This document shows, piece after piece, positions 54,050 to 62,390 of a stretch of 64,000 bases of DNA. The notes under the pieces were generated by a model. That model searched no databases, was not told the DNA's origin, and saw only the letters and a list, made by a program, of their open reading frames with translations. The stretch covers positions 19,333 to 83,332 of the forward strand of contig JAIXSO010000031.1 in assembly GCA_027484685.1 (NCBI GenBank), read 5' to 3'. Positions within the stretch are counted from its first letter, which is position 1; every line of letters starts with the position of its first letter. A program made the position numbers and the translations under genes. The stretch comes from Bacteroidota bacterium. Its GTDB lineage: Bacteria; Bacteroidota; Bacteroidia; UKL13-3.

Positions 54050-54186
54050 AAAATCAGTTCTTCAGAATCAAATGTTGTTAAATTATTATTTAATTCTATG
54101 TAGTCTGTAAAATGTTGAATTACAGTGTTTAATTTGTTCTTATAAAAGTAAACGTAATTTTAAATAATTGCTATTTACGTTTTTTT

Positions 54187-54402
54187 ATTAAAACACTAGG
54201 AATAGATATAGAGGAACATGCTAAACAATTAGGAGAAATTTTAAGGAAACTAACTTATGTGAAAGTTGCTAGTACAATAAGTGTTAAAGACTTTGCCTTA
54301 GGCCAAGTAAATGAACCAACCGATGATCAATTAACTCAATTTTTTATCGAAGATAGTGAAGACGAAGTTCTCATTCCAAGTAGCGAAGTGTTTAGAAAAT
54401 GA
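54187..54402 (+). pseudogene. Antitoxin-like remnant without start codon
   Basis: An open stretch of about 71 codons ends in TGA at 54400-54402 and reads IKTLGIDIEEHAKQLGEIL ... FFIEDSEDEVLIPSSEVF, the composition of a small antitoxin-like helical protein. The frame has no ATG, GTG or TTG: ATT at 54187 would be the first plausible codon, and a stop lies at 54130. It is probably 5'-truncated or frameshifted. Confidence 0.45.
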
Positions 54403-54417
54403 GGAATTAAGGTAAAG

Positions 54418-55035
54418 TTACTCAGAATAAATATATTTTTCCTTAGTCGTTTCATTTTCAAACTTAAGTATGCCATACTTTGAATTAAAATAAATCTTAC
54501 TATCAGGATAATTCTTTATAAAAAAGCTTTTACCGTAGTTTTTACCATTTATAATAACGCTGTCAATTTCTTTATAAAAACTCCCTTCAACAATTGCCAA
54601 GCCAAATCCATAAAAAGTAAAATTTTTACTATTGAATTTTAAGTCTAATGCCGTGTTATCTGTATCATAAGTATATTTACCTTTTGCGTAATCACCTACA
54701 TATTTAATAACGACACCTTTGTTTAAATCGCTATCACAAGTAATATTCATTACATAAGTTTCAGTTGTATCATAACTTGTGCAGCCATCATATAACCACT
54801 TTTCATTTGTTGACATAGATAATAAGGGAGCATTAACAGTGTAATAAACATCTTCTATAAATGTAGTATCTTGATATTTTTTTAATAAAAGTTTTTGACC
54901 AGCCTTGTATGGAAAATAATTTTGAACAGCTGGAAGAACTATACTTCTAAAATTTCTTGCTGTACATCTCTCTTCTTCTTTATGGCAACAAAGAAATACA
55001 GACACAAGAAATATTAATAAAATGTTTTTTGTCAT
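54418..55035 (-). CDS. Unknown lipoprotein
   Basis: 205 residues. The signal MTKNILLIFLVSVFLCC contains a lipobox (VFLC/C). The mature part is beta-rich with Asp, Tyr and Thr and no recognised motif. It is probably a periplasmic or outer-membrane lipoprotein. Its 3' end abuts the antitoxin-like remnant. Confidence 0.65.
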   Translation of the reverse strand: MTKNILLIFLVSVFLCCHKEEERCTARNFRSIVLPAVQNYFPYKAGQKLLLKKYQDTTFIEDVYYTVNAPLLSMSTNEKWLYDGCTSYDTTETYVMNITCDSDLNKGVVIKYVGDYAKGKYTYDTDNTALDLKFNSKNFTFYGFGLAIVEGSFYKEIDSVIINGKNYGKSFFIKNYPDSKIYFNSKYGILKFENETTKEKYIYSE

Positions 55036-55157
55036 TGAAATAAATTATATAACAATATTAATCAATTATAGTAAGAGTCATTATAAAAAATAATTTTTAG
55101 AATCGTAATCTTAAAACAATCACCTAAAAAAACCTGTTTTAAGTAAACAGATATTCT

Positions 55158-55165
55158 TACTTTTG
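55158..55165 (+). promoter_or_regulatory. Putative -7 box of purH
   Basis: TACTTTTG matches TAnnTTTG exactly and is followed by CGGCTCGTTTTT, 28 bp before the ATG. The context repeats that before metG. Confidence 0.5.
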
Positions 55166-55193
55166 CGGCTCGTTTTTAAAAGCAAATATTTTT

Positions 55194-56711
55194 ATGAATC
55201 AACCTCGCAGCATGCAAAATGCTTTAATTTCAGTTTTTTATAAAGATGGTTTAGATGTTTTAGCAAAAGCCTTAAACCAATTAGGTGTTAATATTTACAG
55301 TACTGGCGGTACTCAAGATTATATTGAGCAATTAGGTATTAAAGTAAATAAAGTAGAAGATTTAACTGATTACCCAAGTATTTTAGGTGGAAGGGTTAAA
55401 ACTTTACATCCAAAAGTGTTTGGTGGAATTTTAGCACGCAGAGCCAATGAGCAAGACCAAAAAGAAATGGCAGAGTTTAATATGCCTTATTTTGACTTGG
55501 TAGTAGTTGATTTATACCCATTTGAAGAAACTTTAGCTAGTACTAACGATGAAAGTAAAATTATTGAGAAAATTGATATTGGTGGTGTTTCGTTAATTAG
55601 AGCCGGTGCTAAAAACCATAACGACACTTGCATTATTTGTAATAAAAACGATTATGCTGTTTTGGCTGAAACTTTATTAGCACAAAATGGGGCAACTAGC
55701 ATAGAACAGCGCAGAATGTATGCAGCAAAAGCATTTGCCACCACTGCTGCTTACGATACCATTATTCAAAATTATTTCAATCAAACTCAGTTTGCTGCTT
55801 TAAGCACCATGCCTGCACAAGTATTGCGTTATGGTGAAAATCCTCATCAGCAAGGTGTTTTTTATGGCGACTTAAACGGCATGTTTACTCAATTGCATGG
55901 TAAAGAACTGTCTTATAATAACTTACTTGATGTAGATGCTGCTACGCACTTAATTGAAGATTTTGAAGAACCAACTGTTGCTGTAATTAAACACAATAAT
56001 CCATGTGGATTGGCAAGCAGAACAACCATTGCTCAAGCTTGGGCCGATGCCCTAGCTGGCGATCCTGTTTCGGCTTTTGGGGGTGTTATTGTGGCTAACA
56101 GAAATATTGATGTAGAAACGGCTATTGCTATGGATAAAATTTTCTTGGAGGTATTAATCGCCCCAAGTTACGATGAAGCTGCATTGCAAATTTTAAAAAG
56201 TAAAAAGAACAGAATTATACTAGAGAAAAAAGGCACTTTACCAAAAGGTAAAACCATGCGTACAGTGTTAAATGGCCATTTAGAGCAAGATAAAGATAGT
56301 GTGATTTTAACAACAGATAATTTAACTTTGGTTACCGAGCAAGGTGCTGATGCGAGTGTAATTGCTGACTTGTTGTTTGCTGATAAAATTGTAAAACATG
56401 CCAAATCAAATACCATTGTTTTGGCTAAAAATAAGCAGTTATTAGGTATTGGTTGCGGACAAACTTCTAGAGTAGATGCATTGAAACAAGCCATTGGCAA
56501 AGCCAAAGCCTTTGAATTTGATTTAAACAATTCGGTTATGAGCAGCGATGCATTTTTTCCGTTTCCTGATTGTGTAGAAATAGCTGGAAATGAAGGAATA
56601 AAAACTGTTATTCAGCCAGGTGGATCAGTAAAAGACGATGCCTCGGTTCAATACTGCAACCAACATAAAATAGCCATGTACTTTACAGGTATTAGGCATT
56701 TTAAACACTAG
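55194..56711 (+). CDS. purH: Bifunctional AICAR transformylase/IMP cyclohydrolase
   Basis: 505 residues. The N-terminal MGS-like cyclohydrolase domain contains STGGTQDYIE (about 32-41) and GGRVKTLHPKVFGGIL (about 64-79). The C-terminal transformylase has KHNNPCG near 265 and FPFPDCVEIAGNEGIKTVIQPGGS near the end. Last two steps of IMP synthesis, using 10-formyl-THF. Full length. A short 9-bp array starts 7 bp after the stop. Confidence 0.97.
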   Translation: MNQPRSMQNALISVFYKDGLDVLAKALNQLGVNIYSTGGTQDYIEQLGIKVNKVEDLTDYPSILGGRVKTLHPKVFGGILARRANEQDQKEMAEFNMPYFDLVVVDLYPFEETLASTNDESKIIEKIDIGGVSLIRAGAKNHNDTCIICNKNDYAVLAETLLAQNGATSIEQRRMYAAKAFATTAAYDTIIQNYFNQTQFAALSTMPAQVLRYGENPHQQGVFYGDLNGMFTQLHGKELSYNNLLDVDAATHLIEDFEEPTVAVIKHNNPCGLASRTTIAQAWADALAGDPVSAFGGVIVANRNIDVETAIAMDKIFLEVLIAPSYDEAALQILKSKKNRIILEKKGTLPKGKTMRTVLNGHLEQDKDSVILTTDNLTLVTEQGADASVIADLLFADKIVKHAKSNTIVLAKNKQLLGIGCGQTSRVDALKQAIGKAKAFEFDLNNSVMSSDAFFPFPDCVEIAGNEGIKTVIQPGGSVKDDASVQYCNQHKIAMYFTGIRHFKH

Positions 56712-56718
56712 GAAAATA

Positions 56719-56757
56719 TTTGATAGCGTTGATAAAGTTGATGGGTTTGAGAACCAT
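56719..56757. repeat. Short 9-bp array after purH
   Basis: GATAGCGTT, GATAAAGTT, GATGGGTTT: three 9-bp units, theme related to GTTGATAAA in 8332-8413. Confidence 0.5.
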
Positions 56758-56780
56758 TTGAGACTAAAAGTAAATAAATA

Positions 56781-57335
56781 ATGAAACCATTAATAACAAA
56801 ATGCTTAAAACAAGTACAAGAAAATCATAAATTATTAACAATTAGAACAAACAGTGATGGAGCAGATAAATTCAATGTTGGTTATGTTGTAAGTTTCAAT
56901 GATGAGTTTGTTACTGTAAAATCAATAAATGCTCAAGGTTTACCATTTGGTGTTTTTACAATAAAACTTTCTGATATTTATGGAATAGACATGAATGACA
57001 ATTATCTCAGAAAATTGGAACTTAAAATGTTAAATTTAAAGACCGTATATGCTGATACACCAAGTCCTTCTTTTTATTCTGATCCGATTATTGATTTTAG
57101 AAAAATTTTATTAAACGCAAAAAGTCAACTGCAAATGATAAATGTAAATTTTTATAGAGATTTAGGTATATATGGTTTTGTAAAAGAAGTTGGAGAAGAA
57201 GAGTTTATGCTAGATGTTTTTAACACTGATGGTATTTATGATGGGGTTTCTGTTTATTTAATTGAAGATATTAAGAATATTTATTGGGACGATGAAGATA
57301 TAAGAATGATAAACTTATTAATTGAAAAAAAATAG
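56781..57335 (+). CDS. Unknown cytoplasmic protein with two SH3-like repeats
   Basis: 184 residues, no signal peptide. The region VGYVVSFNDEFVTVKSINAQGLPFGVFTIKLSDIYGIDMNDNYLRKL (about 33-80) has a partner in YGFVKEVGEEEFMLDVFNTDGIYDGVSVYLIEDIKNIYWDDEDIRMI (about 130-175), suggesting a duplicated Sm/SH3-like barrel. Function unknown; no motif of enzymes. Confidence 0.7.
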   Translation: MKPLITKCLKQVQENHKLLTIRTNSDGADKFNVGYVVSFNDEFVTVKSINAQGLPFGVFTIKLSDIYGIDMNDNYLRKLELKMLNLKTVYADTPSPSFYSDPIIDFRKILLNAKSQLQMINVNFYRDLGIYGFVKEVGEEEFMLDVFNTDGIYDGVSVYLIEDIKNIYWDDEDIRMINLLIEKK

Positions 57336-57377
57336 AACAATTGCCTTGTAAGATTTATAGAAAACACACATAAAAAA

Positions 57378-57788
57378 ATGCCTAGATTATTAGCAATAGA
57401 TTACGGAACAAAAAGAGTTGGTTTAGCAGTAACCGACCCTTTGCAAATTATTGCCAGTTCGCTTGGTACAGTGCATAGCAAAGATGTAATTCAATATTTA
57501 AAGAATTACACAGCTAAAGAGGAAGTTGGTTGTTTTGTAGTGGGTAAACCTACTCGTCATAATGGCGATGATACCGATGCTACGCCACATATCGAAAAAT
57601 TTATATCTTTGCTTAGTAAAACTTTTCCAAATATTAAAATTGAACGAGCTGATGAACGTTTTACTTCAGTAATAGCTAGGCGTAGTTTAACTGAAATGGG
57701 TTTGAAAAAGAAAGACAGAGAAAAAAAAGAAAATGTTGATCAAGTGAGCGCAGTTTTGATATTGCAAACTTATATGACTACTTTGTAA
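57378..57788 (+). CDS. ruvX: Putative Holliday junction resolvase RuvX/YqgF
   Basis: 136 residues. The RNase H-like domain begins AIDYGTKRVGLAV (5-17); VVGKPTRHNGDD (about 54-65) and the final DERFTS plus D(Q)xSAVLIL segments complete the YqgF form. Proposed roles: pre-16S rRNA processing and junction resolution. Followed by a cluster of palindromes. Confidence 0.92.
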   Translation: MPRLLAIDYGTKRVGLAVTDPLQIIASSLGTVHSKDVIQYLKNYTAKEEVGCFVVGKPTRHNGDDTDATPHIEKFISLLSKTFPNIKIERADERFTSVIARRSLTEMGLKKKDREKKENVDQVSAVLILQTYMTTL

Positions 57789-57792
57789 ATGC

Positions 57793-57816
57793 GCCCTTCG
57801 ACTTCGCTCAGGGTGA
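57793..57816. repeat. REP-like palindrome (CCCTTCGACTTCGCTCAGGG)
   Basis: CCCT and AGGG arms enclose an internal inverted segment, starting 5 bp after the ruvX stop. I recognise the same sequence, with small variation, as a common dispersed intergenic element in many bacteria. Confidence 0.75.
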
Positions 57817-57855
57817 CAATTGAATTTGGATGTAATAAAAGTGAACAAAAAATAT

Positions 57856-58011
57856 TGGCTTTAGCCATAAAAATAATAATTGCGGATAATCAATTGCCGT
57901 TGACTTTAGTCAACGGCAACGGAGAAAAAAGTAATAATGAAAATAATTTGGCTTTAGCCAATAAAAATAATAATTGCCATTGAATCAATTGCCGGTGACT
58001 TTAGTCACCGG
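57856..58011. repeat. Two tandem copies of a double-hairpin REP-like unit
   Basis: Copy 1: hairpin TGGC-TTTA-GCCA (57856-57867) then the 12-bp perfect stem TTGCCGTTGACT/AGTCAACGGCAA (57894-57919). Copy 2: the same TGGC hairpin (57950-57961) then the 9-bp stem CCGGTGACT/AGTCACCGG (57992-58011). The 28 bp from each first hairpin are identical in both copies. Stem sequences differ but covary. Confidence 0.88.
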
Positions 58012-58097
58012 AAAAAAGAAAAAATAATAAATAGAAATTCCAAAAACAGAAGTTTTTACTTCGAATTTGGCATTTCGCATTTCGAGTTTATAAATAA

Positions 58098-58649
58098 ATG
58101 ATATTACCAATAGTAGCTTACGGAGATACCGTATTACGTAAAGTAGGCGATAATATTTCGGCCGATTATGAAGGATTAAAAGACTTAGTAGCCAATATGT
58201 GGGAAACCATGTATAGTGCGCAAGGTGTAGGTTTAGCTGCTCCACAAGTAGGCAAAGCCATCAACCTTTTTGTTGTTGATACATCGGGTTTTGAAGATGA
58301 GGATTATCCTGATTTAAAACGTGTGTTTATTAATGCTGAAATTATTGAAGAATGGGGCGAAGAGTGGGCTTTTGAAGAAGGCTGCCTGAGCATTCCACAT
58401 ATAAGAGAAGATGTGTACCGTTGGAGCGATATTGCCATTAAATACCAAGATGAAAATTTTGAATGGCACGAAGAGGAATTTGACGGAATTGCGGCACGCG
58501 TTATTCAGCACGAGTACGACCATATAAAAGGAAAATTATTTGTTGATTATTTAAGTCCACTGAAAAAACGTTTATTGAAAAATAAATTAGTAAACATTAG
58601 CAAAGGTGGTGCAAATACTAAATACAGAATGCGTATTCCTAAAAAATAA
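58098..58649 (+). CDS. def: Peptide deformylase
   Basis: 183 residues. All three motifs are intact: GVGLAAPQ (43-50), EEGCLSIP (93-100; Cys96 metal ligand) and HEYDH (138-142; His138, Glu139 and His142). Removes the formyl group from nascent proteins. Starts the unit def-gpsA-ABC (gaps of 11 and 16 bp). Confidence 0.97.
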   Translation: MILPIVAYGDTVLRKVGDNISADYEGLKDLVANMWETMYSAQGVGLAAPQVGKAINLFVVDTSGFEDEDYPDLKRVFINAEIIEEWGEEWAFEEGCLSIPHIREDVYRWSDIAIKYQDENFEWHEEEFDGIAARVIQHEYDHIKGKLFVDYLSPLKKRLLKNKLVNISKGGANTKYRMRIPKK

Positions 58650-58660
58650 ATTGATAATTA

Positions 58661-59686
58661 ATGGAACAAAATTTACCTAAAAATGTAGCTGTAATTGGCG
58701 GTGGAAGTTGGGCTACTGCTATTGTAAAAATGCTTATGGAGCATAAGGAATTACCTGAACCAACTTTAAACAAGTTGCAATGGTGGGTTCGTTCTGAAGA
58801 AAAAGCAAATTTTATTAGAGAAAAGCACTACAATCCTGATTATTTAAGTACGGTTGAAATTCATCCTCAATCAATAGAGGTGAGTAGTAATTTAAAAGAA
58901 ATAATTAAAACCAGCGATTTATTGGTAATTGCTATTCCTTCGGCATTTTTATTAAATAGTTTAGAAGGCATTACAGCTGATGATTTAAAAGGTAAAACCA
59001 TTGTATCGGCAGTAAAAGGTTTGGTACCGCATACCAAACAAATTGTAGGCGATTTTTTTGTGAATGATTTTCAAATTTCTGAAGACCAAATAGTGGTTAT
59101 TTCAGGTCCTTGTCATGCAGAGGAAGTAGCTTCCGAAAAACTATCGTACTTAACCATTGCGAGCTCAAACCAAACTATGGCAAGGCATTTTGCAGGAATG
59201 GTGGCTAATAAAAATATTAGGACTGTAATTTCGAAAGATGTACGTGGTACCGAATATGGTGCTGTTCTAAAAAATATTTATGCAGTTGCAGCAGGAATGT
59301 GTCATGGATTGGGATATGGAGATAATTTTCAAGCTGTATTAATGAGTAATGCCATTAGAGAAATGAAACGCTTTTTGCGAACCATCACTGATGCTGATAG
59401 AAAAATCAACCACTCAGCTTACCTTGGCGATTTATTGGTAACAGGTTATTCGCAACACAGCCGTAACCGTACTTTTGGAAACATGATTGGCAAAGGTTAT
59501 TCAGTTAAATCGGCACAATTAGAAATGAAAATGATTGCCGAAGGCTATTATGCAACCAAAACTGTTTATGAACTAAACCAAACCATGAACATAAAAATGC
59601 CAATAATGGATGCCATGTATAATATTATTTACCGCAACCTACCAGCAAAATTTGAAATAGAAAAACTAAGCGAAAAATTAGTATAG
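58661..59686 (+). CDS. gpsA: NAD(P)+-dependent glycerol-3-phosphate dehydrogenase
   Basis: 341 residues. Rossmann motif GGGSWATA (13-20), GPCHAEEVA (about 149-157), and the catalytic-lysine region GAVLKNIYAVAAGM (about 204-217). Reduces dihydroxyacetone phosphate to glycerol 3-phosphate for phospholipid synthesis. Cytoplasmic. Confidence 0.96.
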   Translation: MEQNLPKNVAVIGGGSWATAIVKMLMEHKELPEPTLNKLQWWVRSEEKANFIREKHYNPDYLSTVEIHPQSIEVSSNLKEIIKTSDLLVIAIPSAFLLNSLEGITADDLKGKTIVSAVKGLVPHTKQIVGDFFVNDFQISEDQIVVISGPCHAEEVASEKLSYLTIASSNQTMARHFAGMVANKNIRTVISKDVRGTEYGAVLKNIYAVAAGMCHGLGYGDNFQAVLMSNAIREMKRFLRTITDADRKINHSAYLGDLLVTGYSQHSRNRTFGNMIGKGYSVKSAQLEMKMIAEGYYATKTVYELNQTMNIKMPIMDAMYNIIYRNLPAKFEIEKLSEKLV

Positions 59687-59702
59687 AATTTTATAAAACT
59701 AA

Positions 59703-61457
59703 ATGCAAAAAAGTAAACCAAGCGCGTTTGAAAGCAATATTTTAAAACGACTTTTTAAGTTATCAGGTCCTCATGCTAAATTGTTTTGGTTTACCTTTTT
59801 ATTTACCATTCTTTTTGCCCTATTATCTACCTTAAGGCCCTATATTATTCAATACATCATTGATAATTTTATTCCTAAAGGCGATTTTAAAAACATTTAT
59901 TTATACTCTGCCATTGTATTTGGCATGCTTATTTTATCAACTGTTTTTCAGTTGTTATCAAGCTATTTAGGTGCCCTTTTAGGGCAATTAATTATTAAAG
60001 ATTTAAGGGCAAAAGTATTTTCTCATTTAAGCAAACTGCGTTTAAAGTTCTTTGATAATACACCTGTGGGAACTTTGGTTACACGCTGCATCAGCGATAT
60101 TGAAACCATTACCGAAGTATTTAGCGAAGGCTTTATTAGTATTATGGGCGATCTGCTCCAAATAATATTTATTCTCGGTTTGATGTTTTTTGCAAGTTGG
60201 AAACTTACCTTGGTTAGTCTTTCGGTTTTGCCTTTTTTATTGGTTGCTGCTTATTGGTTTAAAGAAAGTGTGAGGGTATCGTTTGAGGAAGTTCGAAACA
60301 AAGTTTCTGAGTTAAATACATTTGTGCAAGAACATTTAATTGGCATGCAAATAGTTCAAATTTTTAACAAGCAAGATGAAGAGCTAGAAAAATTTAAAGC
60401 CATCAATAAAGACCATAGAGATGCCAATATCAGAGGTGTTTTTTATTACTCAGTTTTTTTTCCAATTGTAGAAATTATTTCGAGTATAGCCATTGGTTTG
60501 GTGGTTTGGTATGGAGCTAAAGAAACCATTAACGGTCAAGCATCTGCCGGTGTTATTGTAGCGTTTATTATGTACATATCTATGATTTTTAGGCCAATCC
60601 GTCAAATTGCAGATAAGTTCAATACCTTACAAATGGGCATGGTGGCTAGTAAACGTATTTTTGCTTTGGTGGATGATGAAACTTATATTGAACCAACCGG
60701 AAATATTCCATTTGAAACACTAAAAAGTGAAATTGAGTTTAAAAATGTGGGCTTTGCTTATATTGATGAAGACTATGTTTTAAAAGATATTTCGTTCAAT
60801 TTAACTAAAGGTAAAAACATGGCTTTAGTTGGAGCAACAGGAGCTGGAAAATCATCCATCATTAATTTACTAAGTAGGTTTTACGATTATCAAAAAGGAC
60901 AAATTTTGATAGATGGCGTTGAACTTAAACAATACCAAACAGATACTTTACGCAAACATATTGCAGTGGTTTTGCAAGATGTATTTTTATTTAGTGGTTC
61001 TATTTATGATAATATAACGCTTTACAACAAGGAAATAACCATGGAGCAAGTAATGGCTACTTCAAAACTGTTGGGTGCTCACGAGTTTATCAGTAGGTTG
61101 CCAAATGGTTATAATCAATCGGTGCAAGAACGTGGCTTAACTTTAAGTATGGGACAAAGGCAATTGATTTCGTTTGTAAGAGCCATGGTGGTTAATCCAA
61201 CAGTTTTGGTTTTGGATGAAGCTACCTCTAGCATTGACCAAGAAACAGAAGATATTATTCAGTATGCCATTGCTAAAATGATGGAAGGCCGCACCAGTAT
61301 TGTAATTGCACACAGGCTTTCAACCATTCAAAAAGCAAACGAAATTTTGGTATTAGATAAAGGCGAAATAAAAGAACGCGGCACTCACGAAAGTTTACTG
61401 CAAATAAAAGACGGTTTTTATACCAGCCTTTACGAAACACAGTTTAATAAAAAGTAG
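59703..61457 (+). CDS. ABC transporter, fused permease and ATPase (MsbA-like)
   Basis: 584 residues. Six TM helices (about 25-310) precede the nucleotide-binding domain: Walker A GATGAGKSS near 377, signature LSMGQRQ near 481, Walker B VLVLDEATSSID near 502 and the H-loop IVIAHRLS near 533. Half-transporter, works as a homodimer; related to lipid and multidrug exporters. Context beside gpsA fits lipid export but does not prove it. Confidence 0.93.
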   Translation: MQKSKPSAFESNILKRLFKLSGPHAKLFWFTFLFTILFALLSTLRPYIIQYIIDNFIPKGDFKNIYLYSAIVFGMLILSTVFQLLSSYLGALLGQLIIKDLRAKVFSHLSKLRLKFFDNTPVGTLVTRCISDIETITEVFSEGFISIMGDLLQIIFILGLMFFASWKLTLVSLSVLPFLLVAAYWFKESVRVSFEEVRNKVSELNTFVQEHLIGMQIVQIFNKQDEELEKFKAINKDHRDANIRGVFYYSVFFPIVEIISSIAIGLVVWYGAKETINGQASAGVIVAFIMYISMIFRPIRQIADKFNTLQMGMVASKRIFALVDDETYIEPTGNIPFETLKSEIEFKNVGFAYIDEDYVLKDISFNLTKGKNMALVGATGAGKSSIINLLSRFYDYQKGQILIDGVELKQYQTDTLRKHIAVVLQDVFLFSGSIYDNITLYNKEITMEQVMATSKLLGAHEFISRLPNGYNQSVQERGLTLSMGQRQLISFVRAMVVNPTVLVLDEATSSIDQETEDIIQYAIAKMMEGRTSIVIAHRLSTIQKANEILVLDKGEIKERGTHESLLQIKDGFYTSLYETQFNKK

Positions 61458-61464
61458 AGTTTTG

Positions 61465-61818
61465 TTATGGCTTTGGCCTGTTGAATTTTGGATAAAAACT
61501 TACATATTCAATTAAAATAGTATCTCCCAATTTACAGGTAGATTCGTTAGCGTTGCCTTTATAAATAGTTCCTTCTACTTCAAAACTATATGAATATGAA
61601 AACTCTTTAGAAACTGGACTATTGCCATAATAATTTTTTTCATTAATAATGATGGCTTTACAAGGAATTGAATTGTTAACTAAAAAGTAATTTTTAAAAT
61701 TCCTGTAACCTATTTCAAAAACCCAGAAACAAAAAATACCAAAAACAAATATTAATACATAATATTTTCTAAGTAAAAATAATAAGGATTTTGGTTTTTG
61801 TATTTTGGACATGAACAA
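61465..61818 (-). CDS. Unknown membrane protein, DUF3592-like
   Basis: 117 residues. One TM helix (about 17-38) precedes a beta-rich extracytoplasmic segment including YSYSFEVEGTIYKGNAN, similar to the DUF3592 pattern (residue change, YxFxV-x-G-x-x-YxG). Function unknown. Confidence 0.6.
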   Translation of the reverse strand: MFMSKIQKPKSLLFLLRKYYVLIFVFGIFCFWVFEIGYRNFKNYFLVNNSIPCKAIIINEKNYYGNSPVSKEFSYSYSFEVEGTIYKGNANESTCKLGDTILIEYVSFYPKFNRPKP

Positions 61819-61976
61819 TTCTAATAAAATATTTCAAGAAAAACTCAACTATTTTGGTGTTGTTACATTTTGTTATACCGGTAAATTTCATCTAACAAAA
61901 TTTTAATATTAAAAAAGCGAAATAAAAGATAGATTTTATTCTTCTATATACGAAACGTAATTTAACAAAAGTCCTG

Positions 61977-62384
61977 TTATTTGCGAGCAGGATGTTTATG
62001 CAAAGTCCTTGAATCCACATAATATTTGTTAAATGAGCCACCATAATACGATCCTCTGTCGTAAAAACTTGCTACATAAGCTATAGTTGAATCATCTGAA
62101 AATTCTAATAAATAAACAGGTTCAAACTGAGGTAATGTTTTCAATGGAAAATTAAATATTGGATTGATACCTTTTTCTGTTTGGTTGTAGTATTTAATCA
62201 ATGAATCTTTATAGTCCAAATCTTCGATTACTAAGGCTGAATTTATTGCTGTACCAAATGAATCATAGCAATAGTAAATGGATTTTGATTGTACATTATT
62301 TCGGTAAAATTTACTAAAGTAATAACTACCCAAGATAAATAAAATTCCTATGCTTATTGCAATCACCGTTGTTTTTGTTTTCAC
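61977..62384 (-). CDS. Unknown membrane-anchored protein
   Basis: 135 residues. The N-terminal TM helix (about 5-24) is followed by a Tyr/Ser-rich extracytoplasmic part without known family. It ends 6 bp after the gene above it in the same orientation, so it likely shares a transcript with the Ere-like gene. Confidence 0.55.
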   Translation of the reverse strand: MKTKTTVIAISIGILFILGSYYFSKFYRNNVQSKSIYYCYDSFGTAINSALVIEDLDYKDSLIKYYNQTEKGINPIFNFPLKTLPQFEPVYLLEFSDDSTIAYVASFYDRGSYYGGSFNKYYVDSRTLHKHPARK

Positions 62385-62390
62385 TTGTTT

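Noticed and set aside
57789..57983. A 64-codon plus-strand frame right after ruvX
   Set aside because: It is composed entirely of the REP-like palindromes at 57793-57961; the frame is a by-product of the repeats.
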